Made by a program: the position numbers and the translations under genes
Notes under the pieces: generated by a model
The model's input: only the letters and a program-made list of their open reading frames with translations
What the model was told of the DNA's origin: nothing
The model's database searches: none
In this document: one piece after another, positions 1 to 13,656 of the stretch
Numbering within the stretch: position 1 is the stretch's first letter
Layout: each line of letters starts with the position of its first letter
From: Aristolochia californica
Lineage: Eukaryota; Streptophyta; Magnoliopsida; Piperales; Aristolochiaceae
NCBI GenBank assembly: GCA_029961685.1
Contig: JARWKL010000002.1
Location: forward strand, 30,410,908-30,474,907
Direction: 5' to 3'
Length of the DNA: 64,000 nt

Positions 1-248
1 TCAGATCCAAACTTGAGTTTTCACTCTCCCATTTTTCTCGTAAACAAAAAAGATATAAGGCACAACAAAATGAAAATTTTAGAGTTCATGTATGCAAAAA
101 AAATTTCAAAATTATTTCACGGACTAAAAATGAACTCCAAGGTTTCATTATCCGTGGTTTGGAAATTCCACTAGTACAACCCCTAATAATAAGCCTGGTG
201 GAATTTTATAGGAAAGGGACTTCTAACTGATCCTAACATGCTTTAAGT

Positions 249-681
249 ATGGTGGATATGCATGCCAGAAACCTGTTGAGGATGCAAGTGGACCTTATGA
301 TCCAAAAATTTGAAGGAGTAGAAAAAATCAAATTCTCAAGTGGTTGGATATTTACCAGAGCCAAACAACCCACTTTTTTCCTATGCTTAAAAATCACAGA
401 TACTTTTTGGAAGTATCTCTCTCAGCATTTGTGCATTTCCATTTTGGATGTTCAAATTTGTTTTCAGATCCAAACTGGAGTTTACACTCTCCTTTTTTTC
501 TCATAAACAAAAATGATATGTATGCAAAAAAAATTTGCAAATAATTTCATGCAATAAAATGAACTCCAAGGTTTTGTTATCCGTGTTTCGGAAATTCCGC
601 TTGTACATCCACTCATAGTAAGCTTGGTGGAATTTTAAAGGAACGGGATTTCTTACTGATCCTAACATGCTTTTAAGTGTG
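249..681 (+). repeat. Shortened monomer with ~32-bp internal deletion
   Basis: The distance between the GGTGG landmarks at 251 and 681 is 430 bp instead of 463. Around 513-524 the sequence runs from AAAAATGATAT straight into GTATGC, lacking the AAGGCATAACAAAATG... block present in neighbouring copies. The retained ends are short AT-rich words, compatible with replication slippage. Confidence 0.85.
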
Positions 682-3600
682 GTGGATAAGCATGCCAGAG
701 ACATGTTGAGGATGCAAGTGGACCTAATGATCAAAAAATTTCAAGGAGTAGAAAAAATCAAATTCTCAAGTGGTTGGATATTTACCACAGCCAAACAACC
801 CACTTTATGGGTATCCTTAAAAATCACAGATACCTTTTGGAACTATCTCTCTCAGCATTTGTGCATTTGCATTTTGGATTCTAAAATTTTTTTTCAGATC
901 CAAACTTGAGTTTTCACTCTCCCAATTTTCTCGTAAACAAAAAAGATATAAGGCATAACAAAATAAAAGTTTTAGAGTTCATGTATGTCAAAAAAAAATT
1001 AAAATTATTTCACGCACTAAAAATGAACTCCTAGGTTTTGTTATCCATGTTTGGGAAATTCCACTAGTACAACACCTAATAATAAGCTTGGTGGAATTTT
1101 ATAGGAATGGGACTTCTAACTGATCCTAACATGCTTTAAGTGTGGTGGATATGCATGCCAGAAACATGTTGAGGATGCAAGTGGACCTAATGATCCAAAA
1201 ATTTCAAGGAGTAGAAAAAATCAAATTCTCAAGTGGTTGGATATTTACCAGAGCCAAACAACTCACTTTTTGCCTATCATTAAAAATCATAGCTACCTTT
1301 TGGAACTATCTCTATCAGCATTTGTGGATTTCCATTTTGGATGTTCAAATTTGTTTTCATATCCAAGCTTGAGTTTTCACTCTCCTATTTTTCACGTAAA
1401 CAAAAAAGATATAAGTCATAATAAAATGAAAATTTTGGAGTTCATGTATGCAAAAAAATTTTGAAAATTATTTGACACACTAAAAATGAACTCCAAGGTT
1501 TTGTTATCCATGTTTGGGAAATTTTACTAGTACATCCCCTAATAATAAGCTTGGTGGAATTTTATAGGAAAGGGACTTCTAACTAATCCTAACATGCTTT
1601 AAGTGTGGTGGATATGCATGCTAGAAACTTTTGAGGATGCAAGTGGACCTAATGATCCAAAAATTTCAAGGAGTAGAAAAAATCAAATTCTCAAGTGGTT
1701 GGATATTTACTAGAGCCAAACAACCCACTATTTTCGTATCCTTAAAAATCACAGATACCTTTTGGAACTATCTCTCGCAGCATTTGTGCATTTCCATTTT
1801 GGATGTTCAAATTTGTTTTCAGATCCAAACTTGAGTTTTCGCTCTCCCATTTTTCTCGTAAACAAAAAAGATATAAGGCATAACAAAATGAAAATTTTAG
1901 AGTTCATGGATGCAAAAAGAATTTAAAAATTATTTCACGCACTAAAAATAAACTCTAAGGTTTTGTTATCCATGTTTGGGAAATTCCAATAGTACAAAAC
2001 CTAATAATAGGCTTGGTTGAATTTTATAGGAAAGGGACTTCTAACTGATTCTAACATGCTTTAAGTGTGGTGGATATGCATGCCAAAAACATGTTGAGAA
2101 TGCAAGTGGACCTAATGATCCAAAAATGTCAAGGAGTAGAAAAAATCAAATTCTCAAGTGGTTGGATATTTACCAGAGCCAAACAACCCACTTTTTGCCA
2201 ATCCATAAAAATCAGAGATACTTTTTGGAACTATCTCACACTGCATTTGTGCATTTTCATTTTGGATGTTCAAATTTGTTTTCCGATCCAAACTTGAGTT
2301 TTCACTCTTCCATTTTTCTCGTAAACAAAAAAGATTTAAGGCACAACAAAATGAAAATTTTAGAGTTCATGTAGGCAAAAAAAATTTGAAAATTATTTCA
2401 CGCACTAAAAATGAACTCCAAGGTTTTGTTATTAATGTTTGGGAAATTCCACTAGTACATCCACTCATAAGAAGCTTGGTGGAATTTTAAAGGAACGGGA
2501 CTTCTAGCTGATCCTTACATGCTTTAAGTGTGGTGGATAAACATGCCACAAACATGTTGTGGACGCAAGTGGACATAATGATCAAAAAATTTCAAGGAGT
2601 AGAAAAAATCAAATTCTCAAGTGGTTGGATATTTACCAGTACCAAACAACCCACTTTATGCGTATCCTTAAAAATCACATATACCATTTGGAACTATCGC
2701 TCTCAGCATTTCTGGATTTCCATTTTGGATGTTCAAATTTGTTTTCAGATCCAAACCTGAGTTTTCACTCTCCCATTTTTCTCGAAAATAAAAAAGATAT
2801 AAGGCATAACAAAATGAAAATTTTAGAGTTCTTGTATGCCAAAGAAAATTGAAAATTATTTCACGCACTAAAAATGAACTCCAAGGTTTTGTTATCCATG
2901 TTTGGGAAATTCTACTAGTATATCCCCTAATAGTAAGCCTTGTGGAATTTTATAGGAAAGGGACTTCTAACTGAACCTTACATGCTTTAAGTGTGTTGGA
3001 TATGCATGCCAAAAACATGTTGAGAATGCAAGTCGACGTAATGATCCAAAAATTTCAAGGAGTAGAAAAAATCAAATTCTCATGTGGTTGGATATTTACC
3101 GGAGCCAAACAACCCACTTTTTGCCTATCCTTAAAAATCAGAGATACTTTTTGGAACTATCTCACTCAGCATTTGTGCATTTCCATTTTGGATGGTCAAA
3201 TTTGTTTTCCGATCCAAACTTGATTTTTCACTCTCCCTTTTTTATCGTAAACGAAAAAGATTTAAGGCATAACAAAATGAAAATTTTAGAGTTTAGGTAT
3301 GCAAAAAAAAATTGAAAATTATTTCACGCACTAAAAATGAACTCCAAGGTTTTGTTATCCATATTTGGGAAATTCCACTAGTACAACCCCTAATAATAAG
3401 CTTGGTGGAATTTTATAGGAAAGGGACTTCTAACTGATCCTAACATGCTTTTTAAGTGTGCTGGATATGCATGCCAGAAACATGTTGAGGATGCAAGTGG
3501 ACCTAATGATCCAAAAATTTCAAGGAGTAGAAAAAATCAAATTCTCAAGAGGTTGGATATTTACCAGAGCCAAACAACCCACTCTTTGCCTATCCTTAAA

Positions 3601-5713
3601 AATCACAGATACTTTTAGGAACTATCTCTCTCAGCATTTGTGCATTTCCATTTTTGATGTTCAAATTTGTTTTCAGATCCAAACCTGAGTATTCACTCTC
3701 CCATTTTTCTCGTAAACAAAAAACATATAAGGCATAACAAAATGAAAATTTTAGAGTTCATGTATGCAAAAAAAAGTTGAAAATTATTTAACACACTAAA
3801 AACGAACTCCATGGTTTTGTTGTCCTTGTTTGGGAAATTCCACTAGTACAACCCCTGATAATAACCTTGGTGGAATTTTATAGGAAACAGACTTCTAACT
3901 GATCCTAACAAGCTTTAAGTGTGGTGGTTATGCATGCCAGAAACGTGTTGAGGATGCAAGTGGACCTAATGATCCAAAAATTTCAAGGAGTAGAAAAAAT
4001 GTAATTCTCATGTGGTTGGATATTTACCAGAGCCAAACATCCCACTTTTTGCCTATCCTTAAAAATCACAGATATTTTTTGGAACTATCTCTCTCAGCAT
4101 TTGTGCATTTCCATTTTATGATGTTCAAATTTGTTTTCAGATCCAAACTTCAGTTTTCACTCTCCCATTTTTTTCGTAAACCAAAAAGATATAAGGCATA
4201 ACAAAAAGAAAATTTTAGAGTTCATGTATGTAAAAAAAATTTGAAAATTATTTAACGCACCAAAAATGAACTCCAATGTTTTGTTATCCATGTTTGGGAA
4301 ATTCCACTAGTACAACCCCTAATAATAAGCTTGGTGGAATTTTATAGGAAAGGGACTTCTAACTGATCCTAACATGCTTTTAGTGTGGTGGATATCCATG
4401 CTAGAAACATGTTGAAGATGCAAGTGGACCTAATGATCCAAAAATTTCAAAGAGTAGAAAAAATCAAATTCTCAAGTGGTTGGATATTTACCAGAGCCAA
4501 ACAACCAACTTTTTGCCTATTCTTAAAAATCACAAATACTTTTTGGAAATATCTCGCTCAGCATTTCTGCATTTCCATTTTTGAAGTTCAAATTTGTTTT
4601 CAGATCCAAACTTGAGTTTTTACTCTCCCATTTTTCTCATAAACAAAAAAGATATAAGGCATAACAAAATGAAAATTTTAGAGTTCATGTATGCAAAAAA
4701 AATTTGAATATTATTTCACGCACTAAAAACGAACTCCAAGGTTTTGTTGTCCATGTTTGGGAAATTCCACTAGTACAACCCCTAATAATAAGCTTGGTGG
4801 AATTTTATTGGAAAGTGACTTCGAATTGATCCTACCATGCTTTAAATGTGGTAGATATGCTTGCCAGAAACATGTTGAGGATGCAAGTGGACCTAATGAT
4901 CCAAAAATTTCAAGGAGTAGAAAAAATGTAATTCTCAAGTGGTTGGATATTTACTAGAGCCAAACAACTAACTTTTTGCCTATCCTTAAAAATCACAGAT
5001 ACTTTTTGGAACTATCTCTCTCAGCATTAGTGCATTTCCATTTTGGATGTTCAAATTAGTTTTTAGATCCAAACTGGAGTTTACACTCTCCCATTTTCTC
5101 GTAAACAAAAAAGATATATGGTAGAACAAAATGAAAATTTTAGAGTTCATGTATGCAAAAAGAATTTGAAAATTATTTCACGCACTTAAAACGTACTCCA
5201 AGGTTTTGTTATCCATGTTTTAGAAATTCCACTAGTACAACCCCGAATAATAAGCTTGGTGGAATTTTATAGGAATGGGACTTCTAACTGATCCTAACAT
5301 TCTTTAAGTGTGCTGGATATGCATGCCAAAAACAAGTTGAGGAAGCAAGTGGACCTAATGATCCAAAAATTTCAAGGAGTAGAAAAAATCAAATTCTCAA
5401 GTGGTTGGATATTTACCAGAGCCAAACAACGCACTTTTTGCCTATCCTTAAAAATCACGGATACTTTTTGGAACTATCTCTCTCAGCATTAGTGCACTTC
5501 CATTTTGGATGTTCATATTTGTTTTCTTATCCAAACTTGAGTTTTCATTCTCCCATTTTTCTCGTAAACAAAAACGATATAAGGCATAACAAAATGAAAA
5601 TTTTAGAGTTCATGTATGCAAAAAAAATCAAAAATTATTTCACGTTCTAAAAATGAACTCCGAGGTTTTGTTATCGGAGTTTGGGAAATTCCACTAGTAC
5701 AAACCCTAATAAT

Positions 5714-6178
5714 AAGCTTGGTGGAATTTTATAGGAAAGGGACTTCTAACTGATCCTAACATGCTTTAAGTGTGCAGGATATGCATGCCAGAAACATGTT
5801 GAGGATGCAAGTGGACCTAATGATCCAAAAATTTCAAGGAGTAGAAAAAAATGAAATTCTCAAGTGGTTGGATATTTACCAGAGCCAAACAACGCACTTT
5901 TTGCCTATCCTTAAAAATCACAGATACTTTTTGGAACTATCTCTCTCAGCATTAGTGCACTCCCATTTTGGATGTTCATATTTGTTTTCTTATCCAAACT
6001 TGAGTTTTCATTCTCCCATTTTTCTCGTAAACAAAAATGATATAGGGCATAACAAAATGAAAATTTTAGAGTTCATGTATGCAAAAAAAAAATCAAAAAT
6101 TATTTCACGTTCTAAAAATGAACTCCGAGGTTTTGTTATCAGTGTTTGGGAAATTCCACTAGTACAACCCCTAATAAT
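5714..6178 (+). repeat. Reference monomer (HindIII to HindIII), 465 bp
   Basis: A typical copy measured from one AAGCTT (5714) to the next (6179). In order it holds the HindIII site, ATGCAT overlapping GCATGC (cut by NsiI and SphI), an A-rich block after GGAGTAG, TACCAGAGCC, a T-rich block around CATTTCCATTTTGG, CAGATCC or a variant of it, CTCTCCC followed by ATTTTTCTCG, a run of A, and ACTAGT (SpeI) shortly before the next HindIII site. Single sites per copy predict a HindIII, NsiI or SpeI ladder with a step of about 463 bp. It is nearly identical to the monomer just upstream (about 5252-5713), including the unusual stretch TCATATTTGTTTTCTTATCC, which suggests a recent local duplication. Confidence 0.9.
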
Positions 6179-7270
6179 AAGCTTGGTGGAATATTATAGG
6201 AAAGGGACTTCTAACTGATCCTAACATGCTTTAAGTGTGCTGGATATGCATGCCAGAAACATGTTGAGGATGCAAGTGGACCTAATGATCCAAAAATTTC
6301 AAGGAGTAGAAAAAAATCAAATTGTCAAGTGATAGGATATTTACCAGAGCCAAACAACCCACTTTTTTCCTATCCTTAAAAATCACAGATACTTTTTGGA
6401 ACTATCTCTCTCAGCATTCGTGCATATCCATTTTGGATTTTCAAATTTGTTTTCGGATCCAAACTTGAGTTTTCACTCTCCCATTTTTCTCGTAAACAAA
6501 AAAGATATAATGCACTACAAAATGAAAATTCTAGAGTTCATGAATGCAAAAAAAATTTGAAAATTATTTCACGCACTAAAAATGAACTGCAAGTTTTTGT
6601 TATCCATGTTTGGGAAATTCCATTAGTACAACCCCTAATAATTGCTTGGTGGAATTTTATATGAAAGGGACTTCTAACTGATCCTAACATGCTTTAAGTG
6701 TGGTGGATATGCATGCTCGAAACATGTTGAGGATGCAAGTGGACCTAATGATCCAAAAATTTCAAGGAGTAGAAAAAATCTAATTCTCAAGTGATTGGAT
6801 ATTTACCAGAGCCAAACAACCCACTTTTTGCCTATCCTTAAAAATCACAGATAATTTTTGGAATTATCTCTCTGATCATTTGTGCATTTCCATTTTGGAT
6901 TTTAAAATTTGTTTTCGGATCCAAACTTAAGTTCTCACGCTCCCATTTTTCTCGTAAAAAAAAAGATATAAGTCATAACAAAATGAAAATTTCAGAGATC
7001 ATGTATGCAAAAAGAATTTGAAAATTATTTCACGCACAAAAAATGAACTCCAAGGTTTTGTTATCCATGTTTGGGAAATTCCACTAGTACAACCCCAAAT
7101 AATAAGCTTGGTGGAATTTTATAGGAATGGGACTTCTAACTGATACTAACATGCTTTAAGTGTGGTGGATATGCATGCCAGAAACATGTTGAGGAACCAA
7201 GTGGACCTAATGATCCAAAAATTTCAAGGAGTAGAAAAAATCACATTCTCAAGTGGTTGGATATTTACCA

Positions 7271-10027
7271 AAACCAAACAACCCGCTTTTGGCTATCATT
7301 AAATATCACAAATAGTTTTTGGAACTATCTCTCTCAGCTATTGTGCATTTCCATTTTTGATGTTCAAATTTGTTTTTAGATCCAAACTTGAGTTTTAACT
7401 CTCCCATTTTTCTCGTCAACAAAAACTAAATAAGGCATAACAAAATGAAAATTTTAGAGTTCATGAATGCAAAAAAAATTTGAAAATTTTTTCACGCACT
7501 AAAAATGAACTCTAAGGTTTTATTATCCATGTTTGAGAAATTCCACTAGTACAACCCCTAATAATAAGCTTGGTGGAATTTTATAGGAAAGGGACTTCTA
7601 ACTGATCCTAACATGCTTTTAGTGTGGTAGATATGCATGCCAGAAACATGTTGAGGATCCTAGTGGACCTAATGATCCAAAAATTTCAAGGAGTAGAAAA
7701 AAACACCTTCTCAAGTGGTTGGATATTTACCACAACCAAACAACCCACTTTTGGCTACCATTAAATATCACAGATAGTTTTTGGAACTATCTCTCTCAGC
7801 TTTTGTGCATTTCCATTTTTTATGTTCAAATTTGTTTTTAGATCCAAACTTGAGTTTTCACTCTCCCATTTTTCTCGTCAACAAAAACGATATAAGGCAT
7901 AACAAAATGAAAATTTTAGAGTTCATGTATGCAAAAAAAAATTTGAAAATTATTTCACGCACTAAAAATGAACTCCAAGGTTTTATTATCCATGTTTGAG
8001 AAATTCCACTAGTACAACCCCTAATAATAAGCTTGGTGGAATTTTATAGGAAAGGGACTTCTAACTGATCCTAGCATGCTTTAAGTGTGGTGGATTAAGG
8101 ATGCAAGTGGACCTAATGATCCAAAAATTTCAAGGAGTAGAAAAAATCAAATTCTCATGTGGTTGGATATTTGCAAGAGCCAAACAACCCAATTTTTGCC
8201 TATCCTTAAAAATCACAGATACGTTTTGGAACTAACTCTCTCTTGATTTGTGCATTTCCATTTTGGATGTTAAAATTTGTTGTCAGATCCAAAATTGAGT
8301 TTTCACTCTCCCATTTTTCTCGTAAATAAAAAAGGTATCAGGCATTCTAAAATGAAAATTTTAAAGTTCATGAATGCAAAAAGAATTTGAAAATTATTTC
8401 ACGTACTAAAAATGAACTCCAAGGTTTTGTTATCCATGTATGGGAAATTCCACTAGTACAACCCATAATAATAAGCTTGGTGAAGTTTTATAGGAATGGG
8501 ACTTCTAACTGATCCTTACAAGCTTTAAGTGTGGTGGATATGCATGCCAGAAACATGTTGAGGATGCAAGTGGACCTAATGATCCAAAAATTTCAAGGAT
8601 TAGAAAAAATCAAATTCTCAAGTGGTTGATTATTTACCAGAGCCAAACAACCCACTTTTTGCCTATCCTTAAAAATCACCGATATGTTTTGGAACTAACT
8701 CTCTCCTGATTTTTGCATTTCCATTTTGGATGTTAAAATCTATTTTCAGATCCAAACTTGAGTTTTCACTCTCCCATTTTTCATGTAAATAAAAAAGGTA
8801 TCAGGAATAACAAAATGAAAATTTTAGAGTTCATGTATGCAAAAAGAATTTGAGAATTATTTGACGTACTAAAAATGAACTCCAATGTTTTGTTATCCAT
8901 GTTTGGGAAATTCCACTAGTACAACCCCTCATAATAAGCTTGGAGGAATTTTATAGGAAAGGGACTTCTAACTGATCCTAACATGCTTTACGTGTGGTGG
9001 ATATGCATGCCAGAAACATGTTGTGGATGCAAGTGGCCCTAATGATCCAAAAATTTCAAGGAGTAGAAAAAGAAAAATTCTCAAGTGGTTGGATATTTAC
9101 AAGAGTCAAACAACCCACTTTTTGCCTATCCTTAAAAATCACAGATAGTTTTTCGAACTATCTCTCTGAGCATTTGTGCATTTCCATTTTGGATGTTCAT
9201 TTTTGTTTTCAGATCCAAACTTGAGTTTTCACACTCCAATTTTTCTCGTAAACAAAAAAGATATAAGTCATAACAAAATGAAAATTTTAGAGTTCATGTA
9301 TGCAAGAAGAATTTGAAAATTATTTCACGCACTAAAAAAGAACTTCAATGTGTTGTTATCCATCTTTTTGAAATTTCACTAGAACAACCCCAAATAATAA
9401 GCTTGGTGGAATTTTATAGGATTGGGACATCTAACTGATCCTAACATGCTTTAAGTGTGGTGGATATGCATGCCAGAAACATGTTGAGGATGCAAGTGGA
9501 CCTAATGATCCAAAAATTTCAAGGAGTAGAAAAAATAATATTCTCAAGTGGTTGGATATTCACCAGAGTCAAACAACCCACTTTTTGCCTATCCTTAAAA
9601 ATCACAGACATTTTGTGGAACTATCTCTCTTAGCATTTGTGCATTTCCATTTTGGATGTTCAAATTTGTTTTCAGATCCATACTTGAGTTTTCACTCTCC
9701 CATTTTTCTCGTAAAAAAAAAGATATAAGGCATACCAAAATGAAAATTTTAGGGATCATATATTTAAAAGGAATTTGAAAATTATTTCACGCACAAAAAA
9801 TGAACTCCAAGGTTTGTTTATCCATGTTAGGGAAATTCCACTAGTACAACCCCTAATAATAAGCTTGGTGGCATTTTGTAGGAAAGGGACTTCTAACTGA
9901 TCCTAACATTCTTCTAGTGTGGTGGATATGCATGCCAGAAAGATGTTGAGGATGCAAGTGGACCTAATGATCCAAAAATTTTAAGGAGTAGAAAAAATCA
10001 AATTCTCAACTGCTTGGATATTTACCA
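7271..10027 (+). repeat. Six-monomer block, copy 1 of a 2,757-bp tandem duplication
   Basis: This block matches the next 2,757 bp with only scattered differences. Shared rare variants include ACCCGCTTTTGGC (about 7280 and 10037), the 21-bp-deleted motif GTGGATTAAGGATG (8090 and 10850), CTCCTGATTTTTGC (8702 and 11459), TTCATTTTTGTTTTC (9196 and 11953) and CTCAACTGCTTGG (10006 and 12763). It holds six monomers and is shorter than 6 x 463 mainly because of the 21-bp deletion near 8090. It starts inside GGATATTTACCA, at the same monomer phase as its end, as expected for unequal crossover. Confidence 0.93.
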
Positions 10028-12784
10028 AAACCAAACAACCCGCTTTTGGCTATCATTAAATATCACAAATAGTTTTTGGAACTATCTCTCTCAGCTATTG
10101 TGCATTTCCATTTTTGATGTTAAAATTTGTTTTTAGATCCAAACTTGAGTTTTAACTCTCCCATTTTTCTCGTCAACAAAAAATAAATAAGGCATAACAA
10201 AATGAAAATTTTAGAGTTCATGAATGCAAAAAAAATTTGAAAATTTTTTCACGCACTAAAAATGAACTCTAAGGTTTTATTATCCATGTTTGAGAAATTC
10301 CACTAGTACAACCCCTAATAATAAGCTTGGTGGAATTTTATAGGAAAGGGACTTCTAACTGATCCTAACATGCTTTTAGTGTGGTAGATATGCATGCCAG
10401 AAACATGTTGAGGATCCTAGTGGACCTAATGATCCAAAAATTTCAAGTAGTAGAAAAAAACACCTTCTCAAGTGGTTGGATATTTACCACAACCAAACAA
10501 CCCACTTTTGGCTACCATTAAATATCACAGATAGTTTTTGGAACTATCTCTCTCAGCTTTTGTGCATTTCCATTTTTGATGTTCAAATTTGTTTTTAGAT
10601 CCAAACTTGAGTTTTCACTCTCCCATTTTTCTCGTCAACAAAAACGATATAAGGCATAACAAAATGAAAATTTTAGAGTTCATGTATGCAAAAAAAAATT
10701 TGAAAATTATTTCACGCACTAAAAATGAACTCCAAGGTTTTATTATCCATGTTTGAGAAATTCCACTAGTACAACCCCTAATAATAAGCTTGGTGGAATT
10801 TTATAGGAAAGGGACTTCTAACTGATCCTAGCATGCTTTAAATGTGGTGGATTAAGGATGCAAGTGGACCTAATGATCCAAAAATTTCAAGGAGTAGAAA
10901 AAATCAAATTCTCATGTGGTTGGATATTTGCAAGAGCCAAACAACCCAATTTTTGCCTATCCTTAAAAATCACAGATACGTTTTGGAACTAACTCTCTCT
11001 TGATTTGTGCATTTCCATTTTGGATGTTAAAATTTGTTTTCAGATCCAAAATTGAGTTTTCACTCTCCCATTTTTCTCGTAAATAAAGAAGGTATCAGGC
11101 ATTCTAAAATGAAAATTTTAAAGTTCATGAATGCAAAAAGAATTTGAAAATTATTTCACGTTCTAAAATTGAACTCCAAGGTTTTTTTATCCATGTATGG
11201 GAAATTCCACTAGTACAACCCATAATAATAAGCTTGGTGAAGTTTTATAGGAATGGGACTTCTAACTGATCCTTACAAGCTTTAAGTGTGGTGGATATGC
11301 ATGCCAGAAACATGTTGAGGATGCAAGTGGACCTAATGATCCAAAAATTTCAAGGATTAGAAAAAATCAAATTCTCAAGTGGTTGGTTATTTACCAGAGC
11401 CAAACAACCCACTTTTTGCCTTTCCTTAAAAATCACCGATATGTTTTGGAACTAACTCTCTCCTGATTTTTGCATTTCCATTTTGGATGTTAAAATCTAT
11501 TTTCAGATCCAAACTTGAGTTTTCACTCTCCCATTTTTCATGTAAATAAAAAAGGTATCAGGAATAACAAAATGAAAATTTTAGAGTTCATGTATGCAAA
11601 AAGAATTTGAGAATTATTTGACGTACTAAAAATGAACTTCAAGGTTTTGTTATCCATGTTTGGGAAATTCCACTAGTACAACCCCTCATAATAAGCTTGG
11701 AGGAATTTTATAGGAAAGGGACTTCTAACTGATCCTAACATGCTTTAAGTGTGGTGGATATGCATGCCAGAAACATGTTGAGGATGCAAGTGGCCCTAAT
11801 GATCCAAAAATTTCAAGGAGTAGAAAAAAAAAAATTCTCAAGTGGTTGGATATTTACAAGAGTCAAACAACCCACTTTTTGCCTATCCTTAAAAATCACA
11901 GATAGTTTTTCGAACTATCTCTCTGAGCATTTGTGCATTTCCATTTTGGATGTTCATTTTTGTTTTCAGATCCAAACTTGAGTTTTCACACTCCAATTTT
12001 TCTCGTAAACAAAAAAGATATAAGTCATAACAAAATGAAAATTTTAGAGTTCATGTATGCAAGAAGAATTTGAAAATTATTTCACGCACTAAAAAAGAAC
12101 TTCAATGTGTTGTTATCCATCTTTTTGAAATTTCACTAGAACAACCCCAAATAATAAGCTTGGTGGAATTTTATAGGATTGGGACGTCTAACTGATCCTA
12201 ACATGCTTTAAGTGTGGTGGATATGCATGCCAGAAACATGTTGAGGATGCAAGTGGACCTAATGATCCAAAAATTTCAAGGAGTAGAAAAAATAATATTC
12301 TCAAGTGGTTGGATATTTACCAGAGTCAAACAACCCACTTTTTGCCTATCCTTAAAAATCACAGACATTTTGTGGAACTATCTCTCTTAGCATTTGTGCA
12401 TTTCCATTTTGGATGTTCAAATTTGTTTTCAGATCCATACTTGAGTTTTCACTCTCCCATTTTTCTCATAAAAAAAAAAAGATATAAGGCATACCAAAAT
12501 GAAAATTTTAGGGATCATATATTTAAAAGGAATTTGAAAATTATTTCACGCACAAAAAATGAACTCCAAGGTTTGTTTATCCATGTTAGGGAAATTCCAC
12601 TAGTACAACCCCTAATAATAAGCTTGGTGGCATTTTGTAGGAAAGGGACTTCTAACTGATCCTAACATTCTTCTAGTGTGGTGGATATGCATGCCAGAAA
12701 GATGTTGAGGATGCAAGTGGACCTAATGATCCAAAAATTTTAAGGAGTAGAAAAAATCAAATTCTCAACTGCTTGGATATTTAC
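10028..12784 (+). repeat. Six-monomer block, copy 2 of the 2,757-bp tandem duplication
   Basis: Second copy of the preceding block at an offset of 2,757 bp. At the end (about 12,763-12,784) CTCAACTGCTTGG is followed by ACCAGAGCC, while in copy 1 the same motif is followed by ACCAAAACC, which places the crossover inside GGATATTTACCA. Differences between the copies are single bases or A-run length changes, for example TTTTTATG at 7817 against TTTTTGATG, and AAATAAAAAAGG against AAATAAAGAAGG near 11,083. Confidence 0.93.
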
Positions 12785-13455
12785 CAGAGCCAAACAACCC
12801 ACGTTTTTCCTATCCTTAAAAATCACAGATACGTTTTGGAACTATCTCTCTGTTGATTTGTGAATTTCCATTTTGGATGTTCAAATTTGTTTTCTGATCC
12901 AAAATTGAGTTTTCACTCTCCCATTTTTCTCGTAATAAAAAAAGATATAAGGCATAACAAAATGAAAATTTTAGAGTTAATGTACGCTAAAAGAATTTGA
13001 AAATTATTTCACGCACTCAAAATGAACTTCATGGTTTTGTTATCCATGTTTTGGAAATTCCAGTAGTACAACCCCAAAAAATAAGCTTGGTGAAATTTTG
13101 TAGGATAGGGACTTCTAACTGATCCTAACCTGCTTGAAGTGTGGTGGATATGCATGCCAGAAACATGTTGAGGATGCAAAGGCACCTAATGTTCCAAAAA
13201 TTTCAAGGAGTAGAAAAAATCAAATTCTCAAGTGGTTGGATATTTGCCAGAGCAAAACAACCCACTTTTTGCCTATCCTTAAAAATCACAGAAACTTTTT
13301 GGAACTATCTCTCTCAGCATTTGTGCATTTCCATTTTTGATGTTCAAATTTGTTTTCAGATCCAAACTTGACTTTTTACTCTCCCATTTTTCTCCTAACC
13401 AAAAAAGATATAAGGCATAACAAAATAAAAATTTAAGAGTTCAAGTATGCAAAAA

Positions 13456-13656
13456 AAATTTGAAAATTATTTCACGCACAAAAAATAAACTCCATGGTTT
13501 TGTTATCCATGTTTGGGAAATTCCACTAGTACAACCACTAATAATAAGCTTGGTTGAATTTGAAAATTATTTCATGCACTAAAAATGAACTCGAAGGTTT
13601 TGTTATCCATGTTTGGAAAATTCCACTAGTACAACCCCTTATAATAAGGTTCGTAA
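13456..13656 (+). repeat. ~101-bp partial duplication inside a monomer
   Basis: The piece from GAAAATTATTTCACGCAC through AAGCTTGGTTGAATTT (about 13,456-13,555) is followed at once by a second version starting GAAAATTATTTCATGCAC (about 13,556-13,656). As a result the spacing between monomer landmarks (about 13,143 to 13,704) is about 563 bp instead of 463. The two parts differ at several bases, so they probably came from different monomers by out-of-register recombination. Confidence 0.85.
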
